Notes: generated from the sequence alone by a model not told the origin. Shown: positions 37,895 to 47,504, numbered from the stretch's first letter. The stretch: DNA of 64,000 bases from Edwardsiella tarda ATCC 15947 = NBRC 105688 (GCF_003113495.2 NZ_CP084506.1:806001-870000), one strand, 5' to 3'. Program-made: numbers and translations.

Positions 37895-38743
37895 TCAGGC
37901 ATCGGGCAATAGCCGGACTTTGATATCGGCCGGCGCGGCATGATAGGGCGCCGAGGTGACCAATAAGCCGATACCACATTGCGCCATGCTCTCGACACTC
38001 TTGAGGTTGATTCCTCCCGCCAGTGATAGGCGGCAAGCGGGGGCCAGATCGTCGGCCAAGCGGCGGATCGCCAGCGCTTGCTCGGGGGTGAACTTATCCA
38101 GTTGCAGAATATCGGGTTGGGCATACAGTGCCGCCCGGGCCTCATCGGGCGTGTCCGCCTCGACGATGATGCATTTCTCGGGCGCCTGACGACGTAGGCG
38201 CGACACCATGCCTTGCCAGTCGTCGGGATCGGGCCAGAAACGGCGATGGTTGGCGAACAGTAGCACGGTCTCCCCGCAGCCTGCTCGATGCAGGATGGCA
38301 CCGCCATCGAGTACGGCTTGCATCACGGCCAGCCGAGTCCCCGGCACCGACTTACGGGTGCAGGCGATCTGACCATCGGGCTGATAGCGCCGCAGGATGG
38401 CGACCATGCGTGCGGTGTAATCGCTCACCCCACAACTCCACTCCAAGAGATTTTGGCACGCCTTCCAGCCTTGATGTAATGCGCCGGCAGAACCTCGCGC
38501 CTGTAACAGCAGGGCGCCAGGCTCGACGGTGTCCCCGTCGTTGACGGCGGGAGTCGCCGCTAGACCGAGACGGGCGAGCAGGCGGCAAGCCAGGGTGATG
38601 GCGCTGACGCAGCCCCCCTGGCGGTGATAGAAGCGTATCTCTCCACGCCGATCGCCGATGCCCAGCGCACGGGTGGTGATGTCGCCTCCCTGAATATCTT
38701 CTTGTAGCCAGCCATCCAGCTGGCTATCGCTGATAAAGATCAT
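37895..38743 (-). CDS. modD: ModD, molybdenum-utilisation protein (NadC-like)
   Basis: A 282-residue protein of the quinolinate phosphoribosyltransferase fold: LQEDIQGGDITTRAL, then IACTRKSVPGTR, GGAILHRAGC, ILQLDKFTPEQA and AGGINLKSV. In the ModD branch this fold is linked with molybdate transport operons rather than NAD synthesis; its reaction is not established. The ATG overlaps the methyltransferase stop by 4 bases, so it is second in that operon, under a ModE-like operator. Confidence 0.85.
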   Translation of the reverse strand: MIFISDSQLDGWLQEDIQGGDITTRALGIGDRRGEIRFYHRQGGCVSAITLACRLLARLGLAATPAVNDGDTVEPGALLLQARGSAGALHQGWKACQNLLEWSCGVSDYTARMVAILRRYQPDGQIACTRKSVPGTRLAVMQAVLDGGAILHRAGCGETVLLFANHRRFWPDPDDWQGMVSRLRRQAPEKCIIVEADTPDEARAALYAQPDILQLDKFTPEQALAIRRLADDLAPACRLSLAGGINLKSVESMAQCGIGLLVTSAPYHAAPADIKVRLLPDA

Positions 38744-39555
38744 ACGCCCTCCTCGGCGAGAGGCTGCCAGGCGATCAATGCCCAGTCGCGTAGCGCGCCG
38801 GCCGGGGTGCGTCCGTGTAGGCGGCAGTGACGGTAGTAGGCTTCCAGTGCCTGGCGCTCGTCGGCGCTGACGTCACCAAGCGCGATACTCAAGGCATCGG
38901 CGAACTGGGCGGCCGACTCGGTGAATTGCTGGCAGGCGGGCGCTCGGATAAAGCTGACCGTGGCATGGATCCCCATTTGGTAGAGGATGTTGACGGCGTA
39001 GATGTAGTTGGGTAGCTCGCGCACCGGGCGGCCGATGGCGCGCAAGATCTCGCCGTCGACGAAGCTGCCGCTGACCGGGTGGGTAGTATAGACCGCTAAG
39101 CGGGCATACTGATTGAGTTTGGCCAGCGCCGGACGCAGATCGTCTACCAAGGTTGAGCGTGAGGCGACGGCGATGTCGCAGCGTGGAATATCGTCCCAGG
39201 GATCTTCCCAGGCGCGTCGTAGCAGGGTGGCATTCTCGATCCCTTGATGGCTGGCGCGCTGGGCGGCCACCGCCAGCATCCCTTGGCTGTAGTCCAAGCC
39301 ATACACCTGGCGTAGGCGAGGGGCGAGCGCCAGGCAGACACTGCCGGGGCCGCAGCCGACGTCCAAGAGTGTCTCTGCCTGATGCAGATCGATCGCCGCC
39401 GTCAGTTGTTGTAGGTAGGGATCGTTGGGGGCGGCGCAGGTGACCGACATGGCCTGGGCGCGGCGATCCCAATGTTCCGGCGACTTCGGAGTACGCTGCG
39501 CCAGCGCCAACTGTTGGCGATAGAGTGCGGCGAAGTCAATCTCATCGATTAGCAT
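38740..39555 (-). CDS. SAM-dependent methyltransferase, mod-linked
   Basis: A 271-residue class I methyltransferase. The SAM-binding motif is LLDVGCGPGSVCLAL at about residues 63-76, followed by VYGLDYSQGML and an acidic loop. The start at 39553-39555 has AAGGAG upstream and gives MLIDEIDF. It is translationally coupled to modD. Such methyltransferases accompany modD in several proteobacterial molybdenum clusters; the substrate is unknown. No modABC is seen here. Confidence 0.82.
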   Translation of the reverse strand: MLIDEIDFAALYRQQLALAQRTPKSPEHWDRRAQAMSVTCAAPNDPYLQQLTAAIDLHQAETLLDVGCGPGSVCLALAPRLRQVYGLDYSQGMLAVAAQRASHQGIENATLLRRAWEDPWDDIPRCDIAVASRSTLVDDLRPALAKLNQYARLAVYTTHPVSGSFVDGEILRAIGRPVRELPNYIYAVNILYQMGIHATVSFIRAPACQQFTESAAQFADALSIALGDVSADERQALEAYYRHCRLHGRTPAGALRDWALIAWQPLAEEGV

Positions 39556-40023
39556 TACCCTTCTCCTTGTGGGGCCGCGGCGTTGTCTGTGGCACGGCAT
39601 ACGCGTCGGCATACGTTATATATTGTTTTATATATTGGAAAGATGTCGCTACGGCGTCAAGCGTTATACCGGTAAATAGCGTGGATCGAATCGCCACGGG
39701 AGAAAAGACTCGGCGCTCACGCCTGTGAAAACGGTGGCTTTTTAGAGAAGAAAAGGGGCCATTGGGGTGTACTTTGCCCTGTTATGGTCGCTGTCGTCGA
39801 GCAGAAAACGGTACGGAGAGGGGGATGTATCGGCGGCGTGACGCAGGCCGGTTTATCGCCATTAGATGGAGAAGAAAACGGATAATTACAAATAAAATAA
39901 ATATACCGTGCGACCGCTAATATATTGTATAACGGTACTAACAGGAGTGGTTGACGGCACGCTACGCGGCGTTACCGATTATTATTCCCACGCCGCCGAG
40001 AGGCGCTTTATCCTGTCGGATGA
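39556..40023. other. Gap between methyltransferase and caiF
   Basis: No gene. It contains the ModE-like site, a middle part of mixed composition and an AT-rich stretch near 39890-39940 that might hold a second ModE-like site. No riboswitch-like conserved core is recognised. Confidence 0.45.
39614..39637 (-). promoter_or_regulatory. ModE-like operator upstream of methyltransferase-modD
   Basis: CGTTATATA, six bases, then TATATATTG. This matches the ModE operator, CGNTATATA-N6-TATATAACG, in all but the last bases of the second half. It lies 59 bases before the methyltransferase start on the minus strand, and molybdate-bound ModE normally represses such genes. A second, weaker AT-rich imperfect repeat is at about 39918-39940. 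Confidence 0.68.
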
Positions 40024-40095
40024 TTACCCGTCCGTACCCATGCGCGCGGCTACCTTCTGGGCGTCGGTAGCGGGGTAGAGAGTACGGATGGGTAA
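40024..40095 (-). other. Long stem-loop downstream of caiF
   Basis: TTACCCGTCCGTAC (40024-40037) pairs over 14 bp, with one G-U wobble, with GTACGGATGGGTAA (40082-40095). Inside lies a second stem, GCTACC (40049-40054) with GGTAGC (40066-40071). It begins 18 bases after the caiF stop. There is no T run, so it may protect the mRNA 3' end rather than terminate. Confidence 0.6.
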
Positions 40096-40112
40096 ACTCA
40101 TTCGACTCGCGG

Positions 40113-40559
40113 TTATTTACGCTGGGCCTTGGAAAGCATCCACTGCCATTTCTGTTCGCGGTTTAATTCATCGGGAGGAACACGGATCGCCATGCGAGCT
40201 ACCGCTTCCGCATCGGCCTGAGCCTCCTGGCGTGCCATTGCTTCACTGACGCTGGGACTCTCCTCATTCTCCATATTGATTGCATTACGAATACGCGTGG
40301 CGATCAGCTCATCGATATGCGTGACCTGAATCAAGCGTTGACACTGGCAGCCGCGCCCTTCGAGTTGATTAGGGACGGTCTTGGTCTGGCAGGTGATCTC
40401 TTCCACGCCGGAAAGAATATAGGAGACGGTGTTGATGGCCTTACAGGTAGAAAGGTCGAACTGCTGGGCGATTTCGCGGGCACTGACCCAACGTTGCTGT
40501 TGCATCACCCAACGGGCAACCGACAGATATAAAGGTTCCTGAGCATACTCTGTACACAT
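40113..40559 (-). CDS. caiF: CaiF/GrlA-family transcriptional activator
   Basis: A 148-residue regulator. The N-terminal helix-turn-helix is YLSVARWVMQQQRWVSAREIAQQFDLSTCKAINTVSYIL; the middle has ITCQTKTVPNQLEGRGCQCQRLIQV, with the paired Cys of E. coli CaiF, and the C-terminus ends ELNREQKWQWMLSKAQRK. By family it activates the divergent cai and fix operons when carnitine is present under anaerobic growth. The start MCTEY matches the E. coli start; a second ATG four codons upstream is possible. In E. coli it lies next to caiE; here it is more than 6 kb from the cai-fix promoter. Confidence 0.93.
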   Translation of the reverse strand: MCTEYAQEPLYLSVARWVMQQQRWVSAREIAQQFDLSTCKAINTVSYILSGVEEITCQTKTVPNQLEGRGCQCQRLIQVTHIDELIATRIRNAINMENEESPSVSEAMARQEAQADAEAVARMAIRVPPDELNREQKWQWMLSKAQRK

Positions 40560-41018
40560 ATTTTCACCCATTTAACCAGAATGGTTAATCCATTTAACAA
40601 TATTCTGTGGCTTAAGGTAGAATATGATTAGCCGCCCTTATCGATATATTCATGGTTGGCTTACCCTCGGCCATGGATATTTCGAATATACCTAAGCTCT
40701 CCTACTATTAACAATGAAATTTTTATTATTTTTGGGGAAAGTGTCGTCTATGACGCATTGTTAATTTAATGTTTTATCTAGGTTTGATTTACGTAATTTA
40801 GCATGTGGCGGTGTTGCCGATATCGTTGCCGTTAGCCGAGTAATTTTGAGATTGAATATTATTGCTGCGCACATCAGCGATGGTGATGATTAGTGTCTTC
40901 CTCTTGTCGCTTCTGTTGCTATGCTATTATTTATTATGAATTTTTATGCTTATGTCATGGCTCACAGAACCTATTTTATTATGCCATAAAATAATCCCTA
41001 TCTTATCTGGAGGGTATA
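40560..41018. other. AT-rich divergent region caiF / aes
   Basis: About 460 bases, strongly AT-rich, without a gene. It carries the caiF promoter, usually controlled by CRP and FNR, and the aes promoter. No clear CRP site was found by eye. Confidence 0.45.
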
Positions 41019-41990
41019 ATGAAGGCGAACAATAAAGTGAATGTTCTCCAGCGGGTTTCCGCGGAGATGCAACGTGTTTTGCAGTTTCAACAGGATAATG
41101 CAACGCAAGAGCCAGCTTGCTCGGATTATTCTTCGATGCGTCAGGCCTATATTCAAGAGCGACAATATTGGAATCAGGGTGGGGCCGAAATGGCGCGCTG
41201 TGAATCGCTCTCGGTGGCGACGCCTTATGGTTCCGTTGCCACGCGAATCTATTATCCGCATCACCCGGCGCGGGCAGTGATCTTTTACCTGCATGGCGGC
41301 GGTTTTATTTTGGGTAATCTTGATACCCATGATCGGATTATGCGTCTATTAGCGGATTATAGTCACTGCGCCGTGGTGGGCATCGATTATACCCTCTCAC
41401 CTGAGGCACGTTTCCCACAGGCGATCGAGGAGAGTGTCGCGGTATGTCGTTTCTTTCATCAGCATGCCGCCGACTACGATCTGCCGATGACCCATATCGG
41501 TTTTGCCGGGGACTCGGCCGGTGCCATGCTGGCCATAGCGACGGTTTTGTGGTTGCGCGATCATGGCATCGACTGCGGCGACATCCGTGGCGTGTTGCTC
41601 TATTACGGATTGTACGGCTTGCAGGATTCCGCCACGCGTCGCCTGTATGGTGGCGTTTGGGATGGCTTGACTCAGGCGGATCTGCTGAGCTATGAGCAGG
41701 CTTACCTACCGAATGAAGCGGCGCGGGAGTCTCCCTATTACTGCATTTTTAACAATGACTTAACTCACGATATTCCACCTTGCTTTATCGCTGGGGCGGA
41801 GTTCGATCCGCTGCTGGATGACAGTGCGGCGTTGTATCAGACCTTGCGTGAGCATCAGCAACCGTGCAGCTATCACATCTATCCTGGGGTGCTGCATGCC
41901 TTCCTGCACTATTCGCGCATGATGGCGTCCGCCGATCAGGCGCTGCGTGATGGTGCCGACTATTTTTACCGCCAGTTGCCGATCGCCTAA
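41019..41990 (+). CDS. aes: Aes, acetyl esterase
   Basis: A 323-residue alpha/beta hydrolase of the hormone-sensitive-lipase group. The oxyanion motif is HGGGF at 92-96; the nucleophile is S166 in GDSAG; the acid is in [11 protein letters not shown]; the catalytic His is in [13 protein letters not shown]. It follows E. coli Aes (319) throughout, including [19 protein letters not shown]. It cleaves short acyl esters and binds MalT as an inhibitor in E. coli. The start follows GGAGG. Confidence 0.95.
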   Translation: MKANNKVNVLQRVSAEMQRVLQFQQDNATQEPACSDYSSMRQAYIQERQYWNQGGAEMARCESLSVATPYGSVATRIYYPHHPARAVIFYLHGGGFILGNLDTHDRIMRLLADYSHCAVVGIDYTLSPEARFPQAIEESVAVCRFFHQHAADYDLPMTHIGFAGDSAGAMLAIATVLWLRDHGIDCGDIRGVLLYYGLYGLQDSATRRLYGGVWDGLTQADLLSYEQAYLPNEAARESPYYCIFNNDLTHDIPPCFIAGAEFDPLLDDSAALYQTLREHQQPCSYHIYPGVLHAFLHYSRMMASADQALRDGADYFYRQLPIA

Positions 41991-41996
41991 CGGCAG

Positions 41997-42023
41997 AACG
42001 GGTTGCCCAAGGGCAACCCGTTT
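41997..42023. terminator. Bidirectional terminator between aes and yaaU
   Basis: AACGGGTTGCCC pairs with GGGCAACCCGTT over 12 bp with a 2-base loop. TTTG follows on the plus strand. It sits between two convergent stops. Confidence 0.7.
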
Positions 42024-42035
42024 GTCGCGCCGGGG

Positions 42036-43364
42036 TTAACCTCGGCTGCGGCGCAAGCTCATCTGGCTGGTCTCTTCCAGCGTCAGACCGCGCGTTTCTG
42101 GCGCCATCATCACCGACACTAACAGGCCGACCAGCGAGATCCCCGCGCCGACCAGCATGGTGGCGGAGATGCCGTGTTGCTGCATGAACAGTGGCAGGGC
42201 ATAGGTCGAGACGACGGTGCCGATGCGGCTCAGTGACATGGCGGCACCGACCGCCGAGGCGCGAATGGCGGTGGGGAACAGTTCGTTAGGATAGAGCCAT
42301 TGTAGAATACCCGGGCCGCCAGAGAAGAAGGCATACAGGGCGAAGGCGCTGACGATCAAGAGAATACCCGGCTGATCGATCAGGCCTAACATCAGTAACG
42401 CCAGGGTCATGACGGCGAAACTGCCGATCAACAGCGGGCGGCGCCCGATACTGTTCAGCCAATACATGGCCGGTAGGCAGCCCAACATGAAGAACAGGCT
42501 GATCACCACGTTGCCCAGTACCGCCTCGCGCCCCTGCTCGAGTCCCAGGAGGGTGACGATCTGCGGGCCAAAGGTGTAGATGGCGAACATGGGGATCACC
42601 TGACAGGTCCAGATCAGGGCGACGAACAGGATCGAGGAGAGGTGACGCCGGCTGAAGATGTCGCGGTAGCGTGTCTCTTGCTGCGTCTCGTCGTCGAAGG
42701 AGACCGGTTGGCCGAACAGTTTAATCATCAGCGCCTGGCATTCGGCATGGCGTCCCTTGCGGATCAACCAGCGTGGCGACTCCGGCAACTCGACCCGCCC
42801 CAGTAAGATGACGATACAGGGGATGATGGCGCTGCCCAGCATCCAACGCCAGCCGTTTTCCACGTCATACAGCAGGTAGCCGACCAGATCGGCGGCGGTG
42901 GCGCCGATGTACCACATCGCGGCGATGAATCCCATGGTGAAGGCGCGCTGCTTGGTGGAAGAGAATTCGGCGATCATCGAGGTGGCGATGGGGTAGTCGG
43001 CGCCGATGACGATGCCGATCAGGAAACGCAGGATCACCAACTCCAGTGGTGAACTGACGAACATGGTGGCGGCGGAGATCACCCCGATGGCGATGATGTC
43101 GATCAGAAACATCAGGCGGCGGCCGACGCGGTCGGCAATATAGCCGAATAGCGAGGTACCGATGAACAGGCCGACCAGGGTGGCGGCGCCGACTAAGCCT
43201 ATCCAGTTGGCATCCAGTTGCAGCAGCGGTGTCAGCTGCTCTAAGGCGATGCCGATGATCACCAGTACGTAGCCATCGAGGAACGGGCCGCCGCTCCCCC
43301 ACAGCATGATCTTGCGGTGCACCGGCGTAAAACTGATGTCATCGAATCTTTTATGCTGTTCCAT
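42036..43364 (-). CDS. yaaU: YaaU, MFS transporter of the fix operon
   Basis: A 442-residue 12-helix major-facilitator protein of the sugar-porter type: GYIADRVGRRLMFLIDI, PESPRWLIRKGRH, LNSIGRRPLLIGS and PETRGLTLEE. E. coli YaaU (443 residues) also follows fixX, so the symbol is assigned from sequence and place. The substrate is unknown; by context it may carry a carnitine-related compound. Confidence 0.9.
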   Translation of the reverse strand: MEQHKRFDDISFTPVHRKIMLWGSGGPFLDGYVLVIIGIALEQLTPLLQLDANWIGLVGAATLVGLFIGTSLFGYIADRVGRRLMFLIDIIAIGVISAATMFVSSPLELVILRFLIGIVIGADYPIATSMIAEFSSTKQRAFTMGFIAAMWYIGATAADLVGYLLYDVENGWRWMLGSAIIPCIVILLGRVELPESPRWLIRKGRHAECQALMIKLFGQPVSFDDETQQETRYRDIFSRRHLSSILFVALIWTCQVIPMFAIYTFGPQIVTLLGLEQGREAVLGNVVISLFFMLGCLPAMYWLNSIGRRPLLIGSFAVMTLALLMLGLIDQPGILLIVSAFALYAFFSGGPGILQWLYPNELFPTAIRASAVGAAMSLSRIGTVVSTYALPLFMQQHGISATMLVGAGISLVGLLVSVMMAPETRGLTLEETSQMSLRRSRG

Positions 43365-43442
43365 AATCCTGGTATCTATAAAGGTTGCGATGCAATCCCC
43401 GCCGTGGCGGGGGGGCCGGCAGGTGCGTTATTGTGATTAGGC

Positions 43443-43470
43443 GACGGAGACGGGGGGACCCGTCTCCGTC
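43443..43470 (-). other. Hairpin between fixX and yaaU
   Basis: A perfect 12-bp stem, GACGGAGACGGG with CCCGTCTCCGTC, with a 4-base loop (GGGA). It has no T run. It falls 7 bases after the fixX stop and may weaken expression of yaaU or protect the upstream mRNA. Confidence 0.65.
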
Positions 43471-43476
43471 GAGAGG

Positions 43477-43764
43477 TTAGCCGTAGCGGTATTCGACACC
43501 GAAGGTGCCGCGTGGGTAGTTCCATTGTTCCAGCACGTCATCGACACCCAGGATGCGGCAGGTGCCGCACTCCAGACAGCCGGCATAGTCGAACTGGACG
43601 CTGCCATCGTCCTGCAGCTTATATAACCCCGCCGGGCAGGCCAGGGTCAGGGTGCGTAAGGCGGCCATGTTGGGGTGCTCGCGGATGACGATATGCGGAT
43701 GCCCCTCATCGACATGGAACTTATTGATGCCCAGTTTGACATCGACGTTAACGGGTTCACTCAT
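43477..43764 (-). CDS. fixX: FixX, ferredoxin-like protein
   Basis: A 95-residue protein with the iron-sulfur segment CPAGLY and CLECGTCRIL near residues 40 and 61. It is the ferredoxin subunit that takes electrons from the FixABC flavoproteins to crotonobetainyl-CoA reduction. Length equals E. coli FixX (95). The start overlaps the fixC stop by 4 bases. Confidence 0.95.
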   Translation of the reverse strand: MSEPVNVDVKLGINKFHVDEGHPHIVIREHPNMAALRTLTLACPAGLYKLQDDGSVQFDYAGCLECGTCRILGVDDVLEQWNYPRGTFGVEYRYG

Positions 43765-45053
43765 AGTGCTGTCACTCCTTTAATGCCGTCTTTCAGCAGA
43801 TTCAGGTAGCCGACCTGTTTGCAGTGTTGCAGCAGGGTCTTACGCAGCGGCTGCGGGGGGCGGCCATCGACGGTAAACAGCGCGGACATAATGTCGGCGG
43901 CCAGCTGCGGGTACTGCGTGAACATGCGCGGGTTATCCATCATCTCCGGCACCTTGCGGTAGTGGCGCAGCTCCTTCATCACCGGCAGGCTCTCCAGCAG
44001 ACGGGGGTAATCGGCCAGTCCGGCGGCGCTAAAGTCTTGCTTCTCGCGTGCCGCCAGGACGGCCTGCGCCGCCGCTTCACCGGAGGCGATCGCCAGATCC
44101 ATGCCGCGGATGGTAAAGCCGAGGTTGAGGCACATTCCCGCCGCGTCGCCCGCCAGCAGCACCCCATCGGCCACCAGTTTCGGTTGCATGTTGATACCAG
44201 CCTCGGGAACCACATGGGCGGCGTACTCGACGGTCTTACCGCCTTCGATCAGCGGGCGCACCGTCGGGTGTTGTTTGAAGTCTTCCAACATCTGCGGGAT
44301 CGATTTGCCCGCCTGCTCAATGTGGTGCAGGCCACAGACGATGCCGAGCGAGAGCGAGTCGCCGTTGGTGTAGAGGAAGCCGCCGCCCATCAGGCCGTCG
44401 GAGGGGGTGCCGGCGAACAGCCAGGCGGTACCGTCGTTCCCCTGGAGGGCGAAGCGGGCCTCTAGGAGCTCACGCGGCAGCTCAATCAGCTCTTTCACCC
44501 CCACGGCGACGTTCTTGGCCGCTACGCGCGGTTGTACCATGCCGATCTGCTCGGCCAGTAGGGCGTTGACCCCTTCGGCCAGGATCACCACGTTCGCCTC
44601 CAGCTCGTCGCCATCGGCCTCGACGCCGACGACGCGGCCATCGCGTTGGATCAGCCGATCGACGCGGATGCCGGGGATGAACTGGGCGCCGGCCGCTTCG
44701 GCCTGCTCCATCAGCCAGGTATCGAATTTACCGCGCAATACCGAATAGGAGGCGGCGTTGGCTTCGCCCTCTCGGCCATTGTGATAATCCAGGGTGACGG
44801 CGCTATCGGCGGTGAGGAATGAGATCTTCTCGTGAGTAATGCGGCGTTCTACGGGGGCCTGTTCGGCGAAGCCCGGGATGATGCGCTCCAGGGAGTGGGC
44901 GTACAGACGACCGCCGGTGACGTTTTTCGCGCCGGCGTAGTTGCCGCGCTCGATCACCAGGACGTTGGCGCCGGCGCGCGCCAGCACCAGGGCGGCGACG
45001 CAGCCGGCCAGACCTGCGCCGACGATAATGGCGTCAAATGCATCTTCAGACAT
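43761..45053 (-). CDS. fixC: FixC, FAD-dependent oxidoreductase
   Basis: A 430-residue flavoprotein. The N-terminal FAD-binding motif is AIIVGAGLAGCVAALVLARAG. A second conserved part is GVLLAGDAAGMCLNLGFTIRGMDLAIASG near residue 300. It is homologous to the electron-transfer flavoprotein-ubiquinone oxidoreductase family and passes electrons on towards carnitine metabolism. Length is close to E. coli FixC (428). Confidence 0.96.
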   Translation of the reverse strand: MSEDAFDAIIVGAGLAGCVAALVLARAGANVLVIERGNYAGAKNVTGGRLYAHSLERIIPGFAEQAPVERRITHEKISFLTADSAVTLDYHNGREGEANAASYSVLRGKFDTWLMEQAEAAGAQFIPGIRVDRLIQRDGRVVGVEADGDELEANVVILAEGVNALLAEQIGMVQPRVAAKNVAVGVKELIELPRELLEARFALQGNDGTAWLFAGTPSDGLMGGGFLYTNGDSLSLGIVCGLHHIEQAGKSIPQMLEDFKQHPTVRPLIEGGKTVEYAAHVVPEAGINMQPKLVADGVLLAGDAAGMCLNLGFTIRGMDLAIASGEAAAQAVLAAREKQDFSAAGLADYPRLLESLPVMKELRHYRKVPEMMDNPRMFTQYPQLAADIMSALFTVDGRPPQPLRKTLLQHCKQVGYLNLLKDGIKGVTAL

Positions 45054-45077
45054 GGTGTCTCCAGTAGCAGGTAAAGC

Positions 45078-45105
45078 GACCGGCGCGCCATCAGGGGCGC
45101 CGGTC
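45078..45105 (-). other. Hairpin between fixB and fixC
   Basis: GACCGGCGC at 45078-45086 pairs with GCGCCGGTC at 45097-45105 around a 10-base loop. Lies within the fix operon, so it may modulate relative expression of fixC. Confidence 0.5.
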
Positions 45106-45111
45106 AGAGGG

Positions 45112-46053
45112 CTAGCGTTTCAGGGCCTCGGTCAGGGCGGGGACGATCTTGGTCAGATCCCCGACGATGCCATAGTCGGCATACTGGAAGATCGGGGCGT
45201 TCTTATCCTTGTTGATCGCCATGATGGTCTGGGCGCCATTGGCACCGACCATGTGTTGGATCTGGCCGGAGATGCCCAGCGCCAGATACAGTTCCGGCTT
45301 GATCATGATGCCGGAGATGCCGACGTAGCGTTCGCGCTCCATCCACTTCTCGTTCTCGGCAACCGGGCGTGAACAACCCAGTTCGGCGCCGATGGCGTCG
45401 CTGAAGGCTTGCGCCAGTGCGATATTCTGCTGGCTGCCGATGCCGCGTCCGACGCTGACGACCCAACGGGCTTTGCCCAGATCGACGCTTTCTCCCTGTT
45501 TCGCGCGGCGGGAGACGCAGGCGATCTCCTTGGCCGGGGCGACGAAGGCTAGCGCACTGGCGCTGCCGCTACGGGTGGCATCTTCTTCGGCGGCGGCGAA
45601 GGCGCCGCTGGCCAGGGTGATCACGGCATAGGGGGTATCGATACGCTCTTTACCTAGCGCCAGGCCGCCGTACACCATGTGCGTGGCGACCGGTTGGCCG
45701 TCGTCCAGGGCGACATCGCTGGCGTCATTGACGACACCGGCTTGCAGGCGAGCACCGAGACGGGCTGCCAGCGCCTTGCCGCGACGGGTGGCGGGCAGTA
45801 GGACCAGGGCGCGATCGCCGTGACTACGAATGGCGTGCGCCAAGGTATCGGCATAGGACTCGACGATGCGCTCGGCGGGGAGCGAACCGAGATCGTGGAC
45901 GGCGTCGGCACCGAGGCGGAAGGCCTGCGCGGCCTGCGCTTCGCCCTGGACAACGGCTTGCACGTTCTCGCCCAATGCGCGGGCGCCGCCGATCACTTCA
46001 GCCAGGCGTGATTGGTTGTCACTGAATACCCATACGGTTGCATATTTGCTCAT
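45112..46053 (-). CDS. fixB: FixB, electron-transfer flavoprotein alpha subunit
   Basis: A 313-residue ETF-alpha-type protein, with the FAD-binding C-terminal part [49 protein letters not shown] and [20 protein letters not shown]. It pairs with FixA and hands electrons to FixC/FixX. The start at 46051-46053 gives [12 protein letters not shown] and exactly the E. coli length; a much longer frame upstream overlaps fixA and is rejected. Confidence 0.96.
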   Translation of the reverse strand: MSKYATVWVFSDNQSRLAEVIGGARALGENVQAVVQGEAQAAQAFRLGADAVHDLGSLPAERIVESYADTLAHAIRSHGDRALVLLPATRRGKALAARLGARLQAGVVNDASDVALDDGQPVATHMVYGGLALGKERIDTPYAVITLASGAFAAAEEDATRSGSASALAFVAPAKEIACVSRRAKQGESVDLGKARWVVSVGRGIGSQQNIALAQAFSDAIGAELGCSRPVAENEKWMERERYVGISGIMIKPELYLALGISGQIQHMVGANGAQTIMAINKDKNAPIFQYADYGIVGDLTKIVPALTEALKR

Positions 46054-46064
46054 GTTATTCCCCA

Positions 46065-46838
46065 TTAACGCACGATTTTGCGCAACTGTTCTGCAAACTC
46101 GGCGATCTGTTCTTCGCCGTCCCCTTCGATGATCACCCGCGCACGCGCCTTCTGCTGCGGCGCCTGGACGCTGAGCAGGGTGGTGTAGGATTGCACATCG
46201 CCCGCGTCGAGATCGGCGCATGCCCAGGTCTGCGCTGGCTTCTTGGCGGCGCCGAGGATGGCTTTCATCGACGGGATCTGCGGCGCGTTGATGTCGGTCG
46301 AGACGGCGATGACGGCCGGCAACGGCAGGGTGAGGGTTTCGATCTCATCTTCCAGGGTGCGCTCTACCTCGATGTGATCGGTGCCGAGCGCCAGAATCCG
46401 GCTGACGCCATTGATCGCCGGTACGCCGAGTGCGTCGCCTAACAGCAGACCGACCTGCTGGGCGTAGAGGTCGGCGGAACCGTCGCCGCACAGGATCAGG
46501 TCGAAGCCGCTCTTACGTGCCGCCGCGGCCAGCAGGCTGGCGGTCTGATGCGGTAGGCTTTTCTCTAGGCCGGCTTCCGTCACGGCAATCAGCTCGTCCG
46601 GGCCGCGTGACAGCACATCTTTACGTGCCTTGGCGTTGTTCAGGGCGTCGCCGCCGACGCTCATGGCGACGATATGAATATCGCTATTCTGCTGTTTTAA
46701 GGCGTTGGCCGCTTCAATCGCATTAAGATCGAACTGACTGATTTTGGCATCCGCCTTACTGAGGTTCAGGGAGCCATCACTGTTTACCGTGATATCCTGC
46801 TCTTCGGGGATGAGTTTATAACATGCGATAATTTTCAT
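46065..46838 (-). CDS. fixA: FixA, electron-transfer flavoprotein beta subunit
   Basis: A 257-residue ETF-beta protein. [55 protein letters not shown] and [14 protein letters not shown] track E. coli FixA (256). It is first in fixABCX-yaaU on this strand, divergent from caiT. The start MKIIACYKL is chosen over an ATG six codons upstream. Confidence 0.96.
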   Translation of the reverse strand: MKIIACYKLIPEEQDITVNSDGSLNLSKADAKISQFDLNAIEAANALKQQNSDIHIVAMSVGGDALNNAKARKDVLSRGPDELIAVTEAGLEKSLPHQTASLLAAAARKSGFDLILCGDGSADLYAQQVGLLLGDALGVPAINGVSRILALGTDHIEVERTLEDEIETLTLPLPAVIAVSTDINAPQIPSMKAILGAAKKPAQTWACADLDAGDVQSYTTLLSVQAPQQKARARVIIEGDGEEQIAEFAEQLRKIVR

Positions 46839-47504
46839 CACTTCTCCGCTAGGCAATATAAATTGGGGTACGACGCTACTGTCCAGAATCAGGCAGCAGA
46901 CCGGGAAGAAAAATTAAATTATATTTTGGTAATAGGCTTGTTAAATACCTTTAACCTGTTCTATAAATAAATCGGCGGCAAATAGAGTCGGTGTAATTTA
47001 ATATTCCTTCATCGCGTATCCTGGTGCTGAAATCATTCTGACGCCAATAGAAATACCATGATTCAAAATGCCAAAATAATACCTAGATCACCAATATTGA
47101 AGGTGTTACATTGCGTTTGCATTACGTTCATCACCTCCGATTTTCACGTAACTAGTTATTTTTAATTAAGTTATTTCAATCATCGCCTCGCTCTATTCTG
47201 TGGTGAACATCAGGCGTGGCGAGCAACCAGAGAAATAATTTGATTAAGATCACAGATTATTGAACGGTCCAATTTCATTATAATCACACATTAATCATTC
47301 GCTCTCGCTTACCGCGCAGGATAAGCTGCGTTGAGAAATGTAATATTGGTAATTTGGTAATCAATTGCTTTTTTATCTCAAATAATAGAGAGACTCATGT
47401 CGCGCTACGCCGAGTTATATCTGCGCTAACGTGGCTTATTCAGAACCTTTACACTTAACGTGGTCATGGCGGGCCAGGCCTTGCTATGAGGGGAAGAAAC
47501 GCAA
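46839..47504. other. Divergent cai-fix control region
   Basis: A 666-base AT-rich region between fixA and caiT. In E. coli this kind of region binds CRP and CaiF and carries both promoters. A CRP/FNR-like site is listed separately. No gene is seen. Confidence 0.7.
47239..47254. promoter_or_regulatory. Overlapping CRP- and FNR-like site, cai-fix region
   Basis: TTTGA, six bases, TCACA matches the CRP half-sites (TGTGA-N6-TCACA) at 9 of 10 positions. The overlapping TTGAT-TAAG-ATCAC matches FNR (TTGAT-N4-ATCAA) at 9 of 10. It lies about 250 bases before caiT and 400 before fixA. Anaerobic and catabolite control of cai and fix is known in E. coli; which protein uses this site is inference. Confidence 0.6.

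Noticed and set aside
46054..46221. N-terminal extension of fixB by 56 codons
   Set aside because: It overlaps fixA and is Arg-rich; the shorter start gives the exact E. coli length.
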